DNA from: Akkermansia sp.
Lineage (GTDB): Bacteria > Verrucomicrobiota > Verrucomicrobiia > Verrucomicrobiales > Akkermansiaceae
DNA: 64,000 bases
Assembly (NCBI GenBank): GCA_017477935.1
Contig: JAFVIC010000065.1
Coordinates: forward strand, 1-64,000
Direction of reading: 5' to 3'
The notes under the pieces were generated by a model. It worked only from the letters and a program-made list of their open reading frames with translations, did not search any database and was not told the DNA's origin. Made by a program: the position numbers and the translations under genes. Each line of letters starts with the position of its first letter. Within the stretch, counting starts at the first letter, position 1. Below are positions 1 through 10,800 of this stretch, in pieces.

Positions 1-620
<620 letters not shown>

Positions 621-626
621 TGTTTT

Positions 627-1322
627 TTAATCTACGGGGTTCTGCATGCAGCGGTAGTTGAATATAGCCAGCGCGCCCATGATGAAGACCATCCACAGAG
701 AACCGAGCACCAGGAAGAAAAGAGCCAGCACACAGGCAAAGGCCAGGCTGATGCGGTGCATGCTGTAGGCGGAGCGCATTAACCCGTGCATGATTTGACC
801 GCCATCCAGGGGGAACACCGGCAGCAGGTTCAGCAGGCTCCACCACACACAGATCTGCACCAGGTAGAGAGCAAACACCAGCACCATGGGTGGGAACATT
901 TCCAGCAGGGCTTCGGAGGCTACGCCAAACACAAAATGGAAAGTCACACTCACGCCGTCCGCCACGCTGCCGAGCATGCAGCTGAGCACCGTGGCTACCA
1001 GCACAACCGGCAACAGGGAGCACAGCGGGCCCGCCGCCGTCATGAGTACCCCCTGCAGGCGGGTCAAGCGTGCGGACTCATTGCAGCAGTCACCCCCCAG
1101 CCAGGCCAGCAAGACCTCGGGTTGGCCACCACCCAGTCGGCGCCCTACCACGGCATGTCCCATTTCATGCGCCAGCAGGCAGATGAACGCCGCTACGCCG
1201 AAGAGAGCCACGCCTGCCACCCCGGTGGAAAATCCGGTGAACATGGCGCCGAGCAGTACCAACATCACCCACAGCGAGGGGTGAATGGCTACCTGAACCC
1301 GAAAAAGAGTGAAGCTTATCAT
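627..1322 (-). CDS. M50 family site-2-type intramembrane metalloprotease
   Basis: A 231-residue polytopic membrane protein of the M50 (S2P/FtsRsp-like) family, which cleaves substrates within the membrane. HEMGH (residues 52-56) supplies two zinc ligands and the catalytic Glu. The second motif, NLLPVFPLDGG (165-175), supplies the third ligand, Asp173. There is no PDZ or CBS domain, so it is a minimal core enzyme. I place the start at 1322 (MISFTLF) because a TTGTGC-17-TACAAT promoter ends 10 bases upstream. The in-frame ATG at 1334 overlaps that -10 box. The same frame stays open far upstream, but opposite the secreted protein gene at 1521-2360 and without family resemblance. The substrate is unknown and no anti-sigma partner is adjacent. 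Confidence 0.88.
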   Translation of the reverse strand: MISFTLFRVQVAIHPSLWVMLVLLGAMFTGFSTGVAGVALFGVAAFICLLAHEMGHAVVGRRLGGGQPEVLLAWLGGDCCNESARLTRLQGVLMTAAGPLCSLLPVVLVATVLSCMLGSVADGVSVTFHFVFGVASEALLEMFPPMVLVFALYLVQICVWWSLLNLLPVFPLDGGQIMHGLMRSAYSMHRISLAFACVLALFFLVLGSLWMVFIMGALAIFNYRCMQNPVD

Positions 1323-1332
1323 GTGTAGCTTC

Positions 1333-1361
1333 ATTGTATGCGCCAAATCCCCGTCGCACAA
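1333..1361 (-). promoter_or_regulatory. Promoter of the M50 protease
   Basis: TTGTGC (1356-1361), 17-base spacer, TACAAT (1333-1338) on the minus strand. It decides for the start at 1322. Confidence 0.55.
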
Positions 1362-1479
1362 GCCGCCCGCACGCCATACTGTGCAACATGTCAGAAAAAA
1401 CAGCTTTTTTTCACCGCTAAAATAGAGACCGAAGCGCAAGAAGGGGCATTTTCGGCCACAAACTGCGGGCAAAAAGGGC

Positions 1480-1509
1480 TTGCGTATCACGGCAAAGCTG
1501 TGGCATAAT
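1480..1509 (+). promoter_or_regulatory. Promoter of the secreted NlpC-like protein
   Basis: TTGCGT (1480-1485), 18-base spacer and CATAAT (1504-1509); the ATG follows after 11 bases. Confidence 0.5.
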
Positions 1510-1520
1510 GGGCGCGCACC

Positions 1521-2360
1521 ATGATGAACCGCCCCACAGCCCTGCCCCTGCTTGCCCTCCTGATGGGTGGGCTGTGCATGCCGTGCGGCGCAGCGGCTGA
1601 TATCAGGCGCAGCGCTCCCTCCGCAGCGGCGGTACGGGCACAGGCGCAGCAGGCGGAGTTCAACCGGTTGGTGTTGCAGGTAGTGAACCGCGAGATGCCA
1701 CGCGGCGGCGGTTATGCCGGGGCTCCGGCGGATGTTGCGCGCCTGGCAGAGCACGGTGTCGTGTGGGTTCCCGAGCAGCGCGCACTGCAGGTTCGCCCCC
1801 GCGCCGCAGTACCCACCTTCTGCTCGGCCGCCTGCTACATGGTGCTGCTGAAAGCCCTGCAGCGGTGGGAGAGCAGCCACGGTCTGCGCCTGCCTGCCGC
1901 AGCCTGGCAGGCGCTTGATGTGCACCCCGTGCAGCCTGACGGCCACGGTGCCTGGGGGCGAGCCAACGCGAACGGCCCGGGTTTTGCCAAGCTGGTGCAC
2001 GACCTGCGGGTCGGTGTCAATTTCAGCGATATACGCCTGGCGCAGCCGGGGGATTTCCTCAAAATCTTCTGGTCCGGCGAAATAGGAGCCCACGAGCGCG
2101 GCCACCTGGTCATCTACCTGGGAACGGAACGCAAAAAAGGCAGCGTGTACCTGCGCTACTGGTCGGCCAACAAACCCGGCGGCTATGGGGTGAAAACCGC
2201 GCCGCTGAGCCGTATGCACAACCTCATCTTTACCCGCATCACGACCCCGCAGAACTTTGTCCATGCCCACAAACTCCCGGCAAGAGATACCTGGCTGAGC
2301 GACATGCAGCAGCGCCGATTCAGCTTCGATGAAGTGCGCCGCACCTGCGGTGTGCACTGA
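1521..2360 (+). CDS. Secreted NlpC/papain-fold-like protein, function unknown
   Basis: 279 residues with a Sec signal peptide (hydrophobic residues 7-21, likely cleavage after the AAA near 24-26). The rest is soluble and would sit in the periplasm or outside. A Cys-rich helix start (FCSAACYMVLLK, Cys101/Cys105), then QPGDFLKIFW (175-184), then RGHLVIYLG with His195 follows the Cys-x-His order of NlpC/P60, CHAP and related papain-like folds that cut peptidoglycan peptides or amides. The WSAN after it (214-217) could carry the third polar residue. No substrate-binding domain (LysM, SH3) is seen. The fold call is inferred from motif order only; the enzyme activity is not established. Confidence 0.6.
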   Translation: MMNRPTALPLLALLMGGLCMPCGAAADIRRSAPSAAAVRAQAQQAEFNRLVLQVVNREMPRGGGYAGAPADVARLAEHGVVWVPEQRALQVRPRAAVPTFCSAACYMVLLKALQRWESSHGLRLPAAAWQALDVHPVQPDGHGAWGRANANGPGFAKLVHDLRVGVNFSDIRLAQPGDFLKIFWSGEIGAHERGHLVIYLGTERKKGSVYLRYWSANKPGGYGVKTAPLSRMHNLIFTRITTPQNFVHAHKLPARDTWLSDMQQRRFSFDEVRRTCGVH

Positions 2361-2378
2361 GCATGGCACGCTTTCGCA

Positions 2379-2407
2379 TTGCCTTCAAGCGGTAGATATG
2401 CTAGCAT
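2379..2407 (+). promoter_or_regulatory. Promoter of the Minf_1886-family gene
   Basis: TTGCCT (2379-2384), 17-base spacer, TAGCAT (2402-2407), then exactly 7 bases to the ATG at 2415. Confidence 0.55.
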
Positions 2408-2414
2408 GTCGCGC

Positions 2415-2810
2415 ATGAAGCAGAGCTTTGAACATGCCGTTGCCATACTGGTAGAGCGCTACCCGGAATATACAGAGGAGGCGTATGAGTTCATGCGCAC
2501 GGCTCTCGACTCGGCCGTTGAGCGGTTCTGCAAAAATGACAAGCAGCCCCACCTGAGTGCCAGGGAGCTTTACATGGGCGCGTGCGCCTATGCGCTCGAA
2601 GAATACGGCCCGCTGGCGGCCGATGTGCTGAGCTTCTGGGGGCTGAACACCTCCGGCGATTTCGGAAACGTGGTCTACAACCTCATTGAAGTGGGTATCT
2701 TCGGCAAGCAGAAAGGCGACTCGCGCGAGCAATTCGATGAGTTGCCCGACCTGAGCAGCGTGCTCAATGCCCCCTATGACGGCAGCGTTGATATGCACAC
2801 GGAACTCTGA
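2415..2810 (+). CDS. Minf_1886 family protein
   Basis: A 131-residue soluble protein of a family of unknown function that I know from Verrucomicrobia and related phyla. Typical features are the opening SFEHAVAILVERYPEY with TEEAYEFM, a central SARELYMGACAYALEEYGPLA block, and FWGLNTSGDFGNVVYNLIEVGIFGK. I start it at 2415 because the ATG at 2406 overlaps the -10 box and the family homology begins at MKQSF. It lies 26 bases upstream of the agmatine deiminase gene on the same strand and may share its transcript. No function can be assigned. Confidence 0.8.
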   Translation: MKQSFEHAVAILVERYPEYTEEAYEFMRTALDSAVERFCKNDKQPHLSARELYMGACAYALEEYGPLAADVLSFWGLNTSGDFGNVVYNLIEVGIFGKQKGDSREQFDELPDLSSVLNAPYDGSVDMHTEL

Positions 2811-2836
2811 TTCACACCTACTATCCACACCACAAT

Positions 2837-3883
2837 ATGAGCACACTACAGGCAATGCAGGGCGAACAGCTGCGCTGGCCCGCCGAATGGGAACAACAAC
2901 AGGCCGTCTGGCTCTCCTGGCCCCACCGGGATGACCTGTGGCAGGGCGGACTGGCCGAACTTACCGGGCACTATGCCGACCTGGCCGCCGTTATCGCCCC
3001 GCACGCGCAGGTTCGAATCAACGCTGCGGAGCACCTGCACCGCAGCATAGAGCAGTTACTGCAACAGCGCCGGGTGAGCAACTATGCCCTTTACAACCAC
3101 CCCACCAACGATGTGTGGTGCCGCGACCACGGCCCCATTTTCGTGCAACGGCAAGACGGTGCGCGCCAGTTGGCGGACTGGACATTCAACGCCTGGGGCG
3201 GCAAGTTCGCGCCGTGGAATCTCGACAACGAGGTACCGGCACGCATGGCCGAGAGCCTGGGTCTGCCCCGCCTGAGCAGCGAGCTTATACTGGAAGGCGG
3301 TGCCATCGAGGGTAACGGTGAGGGGCTGCTCATCACGACTGAGGCCGTGCTGCTCAACCCCAACCGCAACCCGGGCGTAAGCAAGGCCGAAATCGAGGCC
3401 GAACTGCACCGCATGCTGGGCACCACACATGTATTCTGGCTCGGCAGCGGGATTGAGGGTGACGATACAGATGGCCACATCGATGACATGGTGCGATTCG
3501 TGAATGCGGAGGCTGCCGTCTCCATCGTTGACCCCGACCCGCACTCCCCCCACTACCGCCACCTGGCAGAGAACAACGAGCGCCTGCAGGATTTACGCAC
3601 ACCTGCCGGCCGCCGCGTGGAAATCATCCCCCTGCCCATGCCCCGGCCCCTGGTAGCCAAAGATTGGCGCCTGGAGCAGCTGCCGGCAAGCTATGCCAAC
3701 TTCCTCATCTGCAACGGAGCCGTCATCGTGCCCGTGTTCAACCAGGCGAAGGAGGACGACCGGGCGCTGGGTATACTGCGCGAGTGTTTCCCCGGGCGAC
3801 AGGTCATCGGGTTCGATGCACGGCGACTCGTCATCGAGGGCGGTGCCATTCACTGCATTACCCAGCAGGAACCGGCAACGTGA
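2837..3883 (+). CDS. aguA: Agmatine deiminase (peptidylarginine deiminase family)
   Basis: Hydrolyses agmatine to N-carbamoylputrescine and ammonia, the first deiminase step from arginine toward putrescine. The 348 residues have the usual length, and the guanidine-modifying active site is complete: WCRDHGP, EGGAIEGNGEG, DTDGHIDD and the nucleophile Cys340 in GGAIHCITQQEP at the C-terminus. No carbamoylputrescine amidase (AguB) or arginine decarboxylase lies next to it, so the partner steps must be elsewhere. It ends before a perfect 15-bp hairpin shared with the convergent bL25 gene. Confidence 0.93.
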   Translation: MSTLQAMQGEQLRWPAEWEQQQAVWLSWPHRDDLWQGGLAELTGHYADLAAVIAPHAQVRINAAEHLHRSIEQLLQQRRVSNYALYNHPTNDVWCRDHGPIFVQRQDGARQLADWTFNAWGGKFAPWNLDNEVPARMAESLGLPRLSSELILEGGAIEGNGEGLLITTEAVLLNPNRNPGVSKAEIEAELHRMLGTTHVFWLGSGIEGDDTDGHIDDMVRFVNAEAAVSIVDPDPHSPHYRHLAENNERLQDLRTPAGRRVEIIPLPMPRPLVAKDWRLEQLPASYANFLICNGAVIVPVFNQAKEDDRALGILRECFPGRQVIGFDARRLVIEGGAIHCITQQEPAT

Positions 3884-3954
3884 TGCCGCGTGCCGGCTTT
3901 CCGTAAATCCGGCATCGCTTGCCGCAAGATTCCGGCTTTTATTTGCCTGACGAC

Positions 3955-3988
3955 AAACGGGCTCCCATCCTGCGATGGGAGCCCGTTT
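3955..3988. terminator. Bidirectional terminator between aguA and rplY
   Basis: A perfect 15-bp inverted repeat (3955-3969 with 3974-3988) closed by a CTGC loop, flanked by AAA/TTT, between two convergent genes. Confidence 0.8.
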
Positions 3989-4015
3989 GATAAATGGGTT
4001 CTGCGGTGAGCGGAA

Positions 4016-4570
4016 TCAGGGCTTCACAACGGAAGCCAGAACCACCGTGCCGTTGAAGGGGCTGGACACGTTGGCGGGCAGCTCGACCTGGCCGAGACGG
4101 AAGGACTCGCCGAGCTTCACGCCGGTGATGTCGCCGGTGATGCAGCAGGGGATGTCCTTCACAGCGCACTTCACGGGTACTTCGTACACAATCTGGTGTA
4201 CGACACCACCCATGCCCACGCCCACGGGAGTACCGGTGAGCTTGACCTCCACCTTGGTCTTAACAACGGTGTCGGGGGTCACGGCCTCGAAGTCCATGTG
4301 GTTGGTGCGGTCGGTAAGGAAGTTGCGCTGCACGTCCTTCACCATGGCGAGGATGACGGTGCCGTCAACGTCGAGGTTCACCAGGAAGCTGTCGGAGTCA
4401 ACGCTGTTGAGCAGAGCGCGCACATCGGAGGCCTTCACCTGGATGTTGATGTTCTCCTGCACGGCGGGACCGTACACCACGCCGGGCATGAACCCCTGAG
4501 CACGCAGGGCGTTAAGCTTACCGGTACCACGAACCTCGCGCTTGGAGGCCTTAAGAGTCAGATTGGTCAT
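4016..4570 (-). CDS. rplY: 50S ribosomal protein bL25, long CTC form
   Basis: A 5S rRNA-binding protein of the large ribosomal subunit. At 184 residues it is the long (Ctc/TL5-type) form. The N-terminal domain contains KREVRGTGKLNALRAQGFMPGVVYG, and the C-terminal beta domain ends ANVSSPFNGTVVLASVVKP. The start is MTNLTLKAS; the reading frame extends upstream without homology. The usual neighbour pth is not present. The stop is 28 bases from the bidirectional terminator. Confidence 0.95.
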   Translation of the reverse strand: MTNLTLKASKREVRGTGKLNALRAQGFMPGVVYGPAVQENINIQVKASDVRALLNSVDSDSFLVNLDVDGTVILAMVKDVQRNFLTDRTNHMDFEAVTPDTVVKTKVEVKLTGTPVGVGMGGVVHQIVYEVPVKCAVKDIPCCITGDITGVKLGESFRLGQVELPANVSSPFNGTVVLASVVKP

Positions 4571-4746
4571 TGTTGTATAAACAGTGTTTGAAATTGAGTT
4601 TTGTATATCGTTCTTCCGACGTCGGTGCGCGTGAATTGTCACCCGCCGGGCTTGTCTCGCCCCGCCACACGGCAGAGCGGACACGCAGGATGCCACTAAA
4701 CCCCTGAAAAGTCAAGAGAAATTTAATATTCCATGCAAAAAAAGCA

Positions 4747-4776
4747 TTGATTTTATGTCAAAAACTGCTACAGTAT
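4747..4776 (+). promoter_or_regulatory. Promoter of the lipoprotein-rnr operon
   Basis: TTGATT (4747-4752), 18-base spacer, CAGTAT (4771-4776), then exactly 7 bases to the ATG at 4784. Confidence 0.5.
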
Positions 4777-4783
4777 GCGCGCG

Positions 4784-5578
4784 ATGCGAAAAACGACCCA
4801 ATTCTTTATGATGACGGCCATTCTGGTCGTCGCGACGTTTCTGTGTTCCTGCGGGCACACGCTCCGGTCGGAGAGCGGGCTCTACAACGTAGAACTGCAG
4901 AGCACCTATAAGCTGCCGGTGAAGGGGGTGTGGTTCAGCGGCAAGGGAAATCAATTCAGCAAGGCCAGGGCAGGCTCCATCTATGTGGCGCCTCTGAATG
5001 TCGATGCCATTCAGACTGAGTACCCTGAGCAGGCTGCTGCCATGAAACAGGAATTGCATGGTTTCGTTACGGAATATCTGGGCAAAACCCTGGCAGATGT
5101 CAACCGGGCGAACAAGACAAACTGGCAATCCGCAACCGCAGCAGCCGGTGCCGATATCCGGGTGGATATGGCAGTGGTGCACTTTCGCGAGCAGCGACCC
5201 TTCCTTCACGCCGCCATCGACGTCCTCTCCAACTGGTCGCCCATTCCCATGACATCCACCATTGCCTCCCCGCTGTCGAAGGGCGACATCTGCCTGGAAA
5301 TGACCATCCGCGACAATCGCAACGGCGAACTGCTGCTCGCGCTGAAAGATGAAAACAAGGGTGGGCTGGAATATTACAAGGCGGAGGCTTACAGCAAGCA
5401 CGGCAACGCCACAGCCAGCCTGAAGGCCTGGGCACGCATGCTGGCCAATATCATCCGCGAAACCGCCTGTGACCGTAGTGGTGGCCAAACCATTCAGCAG
5501 CGAGTCGAAAACATGAGCATGATTGACGCCGCGCTGCTTCGCACCACGGGCGTAAATGAAGACCACCTTGACGACTGA
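4784..5578 (+). CDS. Putative lipoprotein, DUF3313-like
   Basis: 264 residues beginning MRKTTQFF with a hydrophobic stretch and a lipobox-like LCSC, so probably a lipid-anchored envelope protein. The middle region (YVAPLNVDAIQ, then a helical segment, then ADIRVDMAVVHFR) resembles the DUF3313 lipoprotein family; this is a weak resemblance by eye. The ATG at 4775 overlaps the -10 box, so I prefer 4784. Its end overlaps the start of RNase R by 23 bases, so the two are translationally linked. Confidence 0.55.
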   Translation: MRKTTQFFMMTAILVVATFLCSCGHTLRSESGLYNVELQSTYKLPVKGVWFSGKGNQFSKARAGSIYVAPLNVDAIQTEYPEQAAAMKQELHGFVTEYLGKTLADVNRANKTNWQSATAAAGADIRVDMAVVHFREQRPFLHAAIDVLSNWSPIPMTSTIASPLSKGDICLEMTIRDNRNGELLLALKDENKGGLEYYKAEAYSKHGNATASLKAWARMLANIIRETACDRSGGQTIQQRVENMSMIDAALLRTTGVNEDHLDD

Positions 5579-7805
5579 ACATAAAGAACTCGCTGAGCGT
5601 CTGCAAGCCTACATGCAGGCGGATAAATACGAGGCGCAGGATATCTCGGCCCTGGCCCGTGCGCTCTGCACTGATTCACGGGAGCGCCCCGCGCTGCGCG
5701 CCATCATCCGCGAATGGGAGAACAAAGGCCGACTGCTGCGCCTGCGAGGTGCGCGCTATGTGCTGCGAGCTCCGGCGGAAGATAAACTCACCGGTCGCAT
5801 ACGCCGGGTGAAGCCCGGCAAGTTCATCTTCGTGCCCGACAGCCGGGGGCAACAATTGCTGCGCCCCATGCTGCACACAGATTCACCCGGCGATATCGAG
5901 CTGCCGGTCATGCCCCACCGCGATGGCGGTGCCATGGATGGCGACCGCGTGAGCGTAACACTGCGCCGCACGGCAAACGATGGCTACCGCCGCCATGGCC
6001 GCAACCGCACGAAACCCGATGAACAGAACCTGCGCCTGGAAGTGCGGGTGGATGACATACAAGAGCGCCGCCGCGGCACCTGGGTAGGCATTTACCGCCC
6101 GGGCGGGCGCTACGGCACCATGACAGGTGATGGGCACACCTCGCCCGAGCAGGTCATGCTCACCGCTCCGCCGCCGCCCGAGCTGCTGGTCGGCATGGCC
6201 ATCACCGTGCAGGTGCAGAGCTACCCGCGCGGCAAAATGCCGGCAACAGGAATCGTGGAGCAGGTGCTCGGCTGGCCCGATGACAGCGGGGTGGATATCA
6301 CCACCATCATGCACCGCTACACGCTGCGCTCGGATTTCCCGCCCGCCGTGCTGGCAGAGACTACCGCCCTGCCCGATACCCTGCCGGCGGATGAACTGGC
6401 CCGGCGAGAGGATTGGCGCGAGCGCTGCGTCATCACCATCGACCCCGCCACCGCCCGTGATTATGATGATGCCATCTCCCTGCGGGAACTGCCCGGCGGT
6501 GATATTGAGCTGGCCGTGCACATAGCCGATGTAAGTTACTATGTGAAACCCGGCAGCGCACTGGATGCCGAGGCCGCCCTGCGCGGCAACTCCACCTACC
6601 TGCCTGACCGGGTGCTGCCCATGCTGCCGCCGCGCCTGTGCGATGACCTATGCTCACTCAAATCAGGCTGCGACCGCCCTACCCGCCTGTGCCTGCTGCG
6701 ACTGAGCCCCGCCGGCGAAGTGAAACACGCCCACTTTGCAGATGCCGTCATCCACTCCCGTGCCCGCCTGAGCTACGAGCAGGCTCTGGCCGTGCTGGAA
6801 AACCGCGACGGCAGCGGAGATGCCGAGGTGGATGCCATGCTGCACCTCGGGTACCGGCTCGCCACGGCACTGCGTACCCGCCGCATGCAGCAGGGGGCGC
6901 TCGACCTCGACCTGCCCGAACTGCGCGTGCTGCTCGATGATTTCGGCCACCCCATCGGAGTAGAAACCGAAAGCCACGACATCGCTCACCAGATGATTGA
7001 GGAGTTCATGCTCGCGGCTAACGAAGCCGTGGCCGCAGCACTGAAAGCCGCACTCGTGCCCACCATCTACCGCGTGCACGAAGAACCCGACCCGGCCAAG
7101 CTTCACACATTTGCCCTCACGGCGCGCAGCTACGGCATACACGCCGGCGCGCTCAACTCGCGCGAGGAACTCAGCCGCGTGGCCGCGGCCATCAAGGGGC
7201 ACGCGGATGAACAAATTCTTACTGTTGCCCTGCTGCGCTCCATGATGCGCGCGCGCTACGCCACCAAAGCTCTCGGTCACTTCGGTCTGGCCAAGGGCGA
7301 TTACTGCCACTTCACCAGCCCCATTCGCCGCTACGCCGACCTCATCGTCCACCGGGGGTTTGCCAAACTCGCACAGGGCAAGCACGCCCGCACTCACCTG
7401 CCCGCACCCGGCAGACTGGCTGAGCTGGCCGAGCACATCTCCGAAACGGAGCGCAACTCCGCCGCTGCCGAGAAAGAAGCCCACCAGACGAAACTGGCCC
7501 TCTACCTGGCTGCCGAGTGCGAAAGCCCCACTCCCCGCCACTGGCAGGCTGTGGTGACGGACACCTACCCGCAGGGGCTCGCCGTGGAAATCCCCGAGCT
7601 GCAAATGCGCGGCTTCATCTCCGGAGCCGAGCTACCGGAGCGCCTCGGCTCCCGCTGGTACTTCGAATCACACGTCCGCCGATGGAGCGCCGCCGATGGT
7701 CGCAGCCTGCTGCCCGGCAGCCGCCTGCCCGTTGTGCCGACCCATGTCGACATCGCCGCCCGTTTTGTCGACTTCGCCCCGGCCGAGATACAGGAGCCCA
7801 CTTAA
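5556..7805 (+). CDS. rnr: Ribonuclease R, 3'-5' exoribonuclease
   Basis: Degrades structured RNA from the 3' end and takes part in rRNA and mRNA turnover. 749 residues with the expected order: a winged-helix-like N-terminus, cold-shock domains (from about GRIRRVKPGKFIFVPD), the RNB catalytic domain and a C-terminal S1 domain. The RNB domain contains IDPATARDYDDAISL, carrying the metal-binding aspartates, and the signature HFTSPIRRYADLIVHRG. It overlaps the upstream lipoprotein gene by 23 bases and ends 89 bases from the convergent autotransporter gene. No tmRNA/SmpB neighbour. Confidence 0.96.
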   Translation: MKTTLTTEHKELAERLQAYMQADKYEAQDISALARALCTDSRERPALRAIIREWENKGRLLRLRGARYVLRAPAEDKLTGRIRRVKPGKFIFVPDSRGQQLLRPMLHTDSPGDIELPVMPHRDGGAMDGDRVSVTLRRTANDGYRRHGRNRTKPDEQNLRLEVRVDDIQERRRGTWVGIYRPGGRYGTMTGDGHTSPEQVMLTAPPPPELLVGMAITVQVQSYPRGKMPATGIVEQVLGWPDDSGVDITTIMHRYTLRSDFPPAVLAETTALPDTLPADELARREDWRERCVITIDPATARDYDDAISLRELPGGDIELAVHIADVSYYVKPGSALDAEAALRGNSTYLPDRVLPMLPPRLCDDLCSLKSGCDRPTRLCLLRLSPAGEVKHAHFADAVIHSRARLSYEQALAVLENRDGSGDAEVDAMLHLGYRLATALRTRRMQQGALDLDLPELRVLLDDFGHPIGVETESHDIAHQMIEEFMLAANEAVAAALKAALVPTIYRVHEEPDPAKLHTFALTARSYGIHAGALNSREELSRVAAAIKGHADEQILTVALLRSMMRARYATKALGHFGLAKGDYCHFTSPIRRYADLIVHRGFAKLAQGKHARTHLPAPGRLAELAEHISETERNSAAAEKEAHQTKLALYLAAECESPTPRHWQAVVTDTYPQGLAVEIPELQMRGFISGAELPERLGSRWYFESHVRRWSAADGRSLLPGSRLPVVPTHVDIAARFVDFAPAEIQEPT

Positions 7806-7893
7806 TGCAGAATATAGTGTAAATGATATCTCGCCTCAAGCTGCTCTATCATGAGAAAGAAGCGCTAAATTTCCAAGTTTCCAAAAACTCACA

Positions 7894-10800
7894 TCAAAAA
7901 GCTACCTGTACACCAGCATTGGCGTTCCATTCTCGTGAATCGCCTCGCAATATGGCTTCGCCACCTACATAAAAAGCAGTGGTGGTGTTTATCGGCAAGT
8001 GCAGATTGGCACCGATATTATAGCCCCAGCGATTGCGAGCAGCGCTGCTCTGTGTATAACGGCAACCAGGAGCATCGGCAAAATACAGTTCCATATCAGT
8101 CGAGATATCCCCCACACTGGTTGTCACACCGCCTTGGACTGTAAAAATTGAATGTGAAGTAAATGCCGAAAATTCATACACATAGCGCATACCCAGTGTA
8201 ATATCGGTTGCCCAAGCTTCCTCCGAGCAGGAGTTGAGAAAGGCAGCACCTGCACCGTTCTCACGGAATCCTTTAAGATAGTTCCAACTGCTCTCAACCA
8301 CCCCATAAAATTGCATACAATGCTGCGGAACCATTTGTACAGTCCAAGCGCTCTCATGCATGAAGTTTACCGAGATACCCTCTGTTTCTGCTATAGCCAA
8401 TGAGCTGAACACGCGACGTTTCAAATCATATTCGTGAGAACCGATACCGATTGATATTTTAGCGGAATAGCCGCCGTTATCATGACCACTGCTGCGGTAG
8501 GTAGTGTAGAAGTCCACATAGGTATTCTGAGCTTCTTGTCTCAGAGCTTTATCCGGCTGTAGTTCAGTGCGACTGGCGGCGAGTGCAACACCACTGCTCA
8601 TGTGCACGCACCCCTCAAACTCAAGTGTAAGCTGCCCTCCTTCTTCATTACGCGAATAGCCTCGGCCAAAGGCATCGTTCTCTACCTCGCTCTGGTTCTG
8701 AAACATCTCAATGGCAGCGCGCAAATGTTGACTCCCCACCAGTTGCCAACCATACCCCATCTTATTGCGCAGATTACGCAAGTGAGCCATGCTACCATCC
8801 ATCTGGCTATTCATCAGTGTGGCATATTCACTACCACTCACTTCATCCAGCAGGGCGCGGACTTCTTCCTCACTGCGGCTATTGGTAATGGAGGCCACAA
8901 TGTTACCCAACTCTCCTTTAGCCGAAGGACGTAAGGATTGCATTACTTTATAGACTGAGCGCTGATTTCTGTTCAAATTAAATTGTTGCGTTTTCTCCGG
9001 CGAAGGTGGCACAGTTTGCGAAAACGACAGCGTTAATACGCCACTATTTTCATTCATTATCAACCAAGCTTCTTCCTCCAGACCGATTAGAGTCAGACTT
9101 TCCTCTGTATATCCGTTAACTAACCCAAATTGAGCTAATGTGACAGTGCCGGAAGTCGCCCCCTGCCAGTCACTCAAATCTACAATTGTTGTAGTTCCGG
9201 GCGTAAACGAAGTGCCACCGCTGACCTTCAGTCCGCCTGAAGAAAATAACAGACTTCCACCGGATAGAGTAAGTGAACCGTTCAGAGTGGTATTACCTTC
9301 ATTCACCAAGCGTCTTCCTGGACAGAGGTTGAACCCTCCCGATAACGATGCATGGCTATTATCTGCAAGGTAAAGGAATGGCAACTGAGAGATTCCTTGT
9401 AGCTTCGATTTTCCACGTACATACACGGCTTGTGGACCGGAAAAATCACCTAAATCTAAGGTAGCATTGTTCATCGCAATCAACGACTTGCCAAGAGCTC
9501 CATCTCGTGCAGCAATCAAGCAACCGCCATCCACGGCGATATCTCCCACGAACTCAGGGTTTGAGGTGTCTATAATAAGTGTCCCGCTGCCTTCTTTCAC
9601 AAGCAGCCCGCTGCCAAACAGCTGTCCATCCCCGCCGAATGTTACATTGTCCGGAGTTGAAACCACCATGATTGCCGGTTTTATCGCCTGAGTCAGCTCT
9701 ACGGTTCCACCATCATAAAAAGCAACATTACAGTCATTGGCAAACACCGCCTCTTCGCCATCAATTTTCTGCCAGTTTAGAGAAGCAGAATTCCACTCCC
9801 CGTCACCGCTGCCGTTAGTCCATATAAGTGCATCTTCGGGGTAAGTAGAGACAATAAAGCTTAGTTCCAACGTATTTTTCGTTCCCTGTTTCCATTGCGT
9901 ATGGTGAATACTGACTCCTGCCGAAGTAATATCACTTAGCGCGTCATGCTCGTCAGACAGATAGAAGGTAGTACTGTTTTGCATGGTATTTATCAGTTCA
10001 CTCTGGGAGGGGGAACACAGTTGCACCGCTGAAATTTTTTGAATTTCGCCCAGAGGTGAATTCTGCAAGAAATTCTGCGAACACCCAATTTGAACAGAAG
10101 CTCCATCTTGCACAACAAGACCGTCATTACCAGTAATATGCAACACAGAGTGGGTACCGCTACCCCATCCTTTGCTTGCAGATGTAGCAGGAACTGCCCC
10201 ATCTATACAGAAAATAAGTGCTGAGCCACTTTCCAAGGTAAGCGATTGATACACGGGAGCCCCGGGACTATCACCTACTATCACTCGGCTACCATTCTCA
10301 GCAATCGTTGCACCAAATTTCCCGCTACCATAAAGAGTCGCTGCATTTTCCACATGCATAGAATCGCAGCTCAGTATTCCATCATTTACCAAGCAGCTAT
10401 CAGTACTGACAGTTATACGCGGAGCTAAAATACTTGTCCCCCCGGCTAACCATATACTCTCACCAGGCAATGTGTACAGTTCCGTGTCAGAACTTTGTAT
10501 GGTAGTACCGTATCCCTCATGAATACAAATATCTGCTTTACTTTCTAAATTCACCAGTCCGTAACTCCCGAAACTTGCCTCCTTTTCATTCCCTGTCGAT
10601 AGTTCAAGACTCCCCCCGGCAACATTCACTCCTCCCGTTGTCAACTCATCGGTAGTAGCCACGATATCAGCGCCTATCCATTCGTATTTATAAATAAAGT
10701 CATTATATTTTAAAACGATATCGCTGTTTTGTCGAGTTATGGCAGCAAACAACAAACTATTCAAAGCATCATTTCCTGACAATTCGGAGGCACTCAAAGT

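Noticed and set aside
1335-2369. Upstream continuation of the M50 protease frame on the minus strand
   Set aside because: It lies opposite the secreted NlpC-like gene, has no family resemblance, and a promoter separates it from the protease start.
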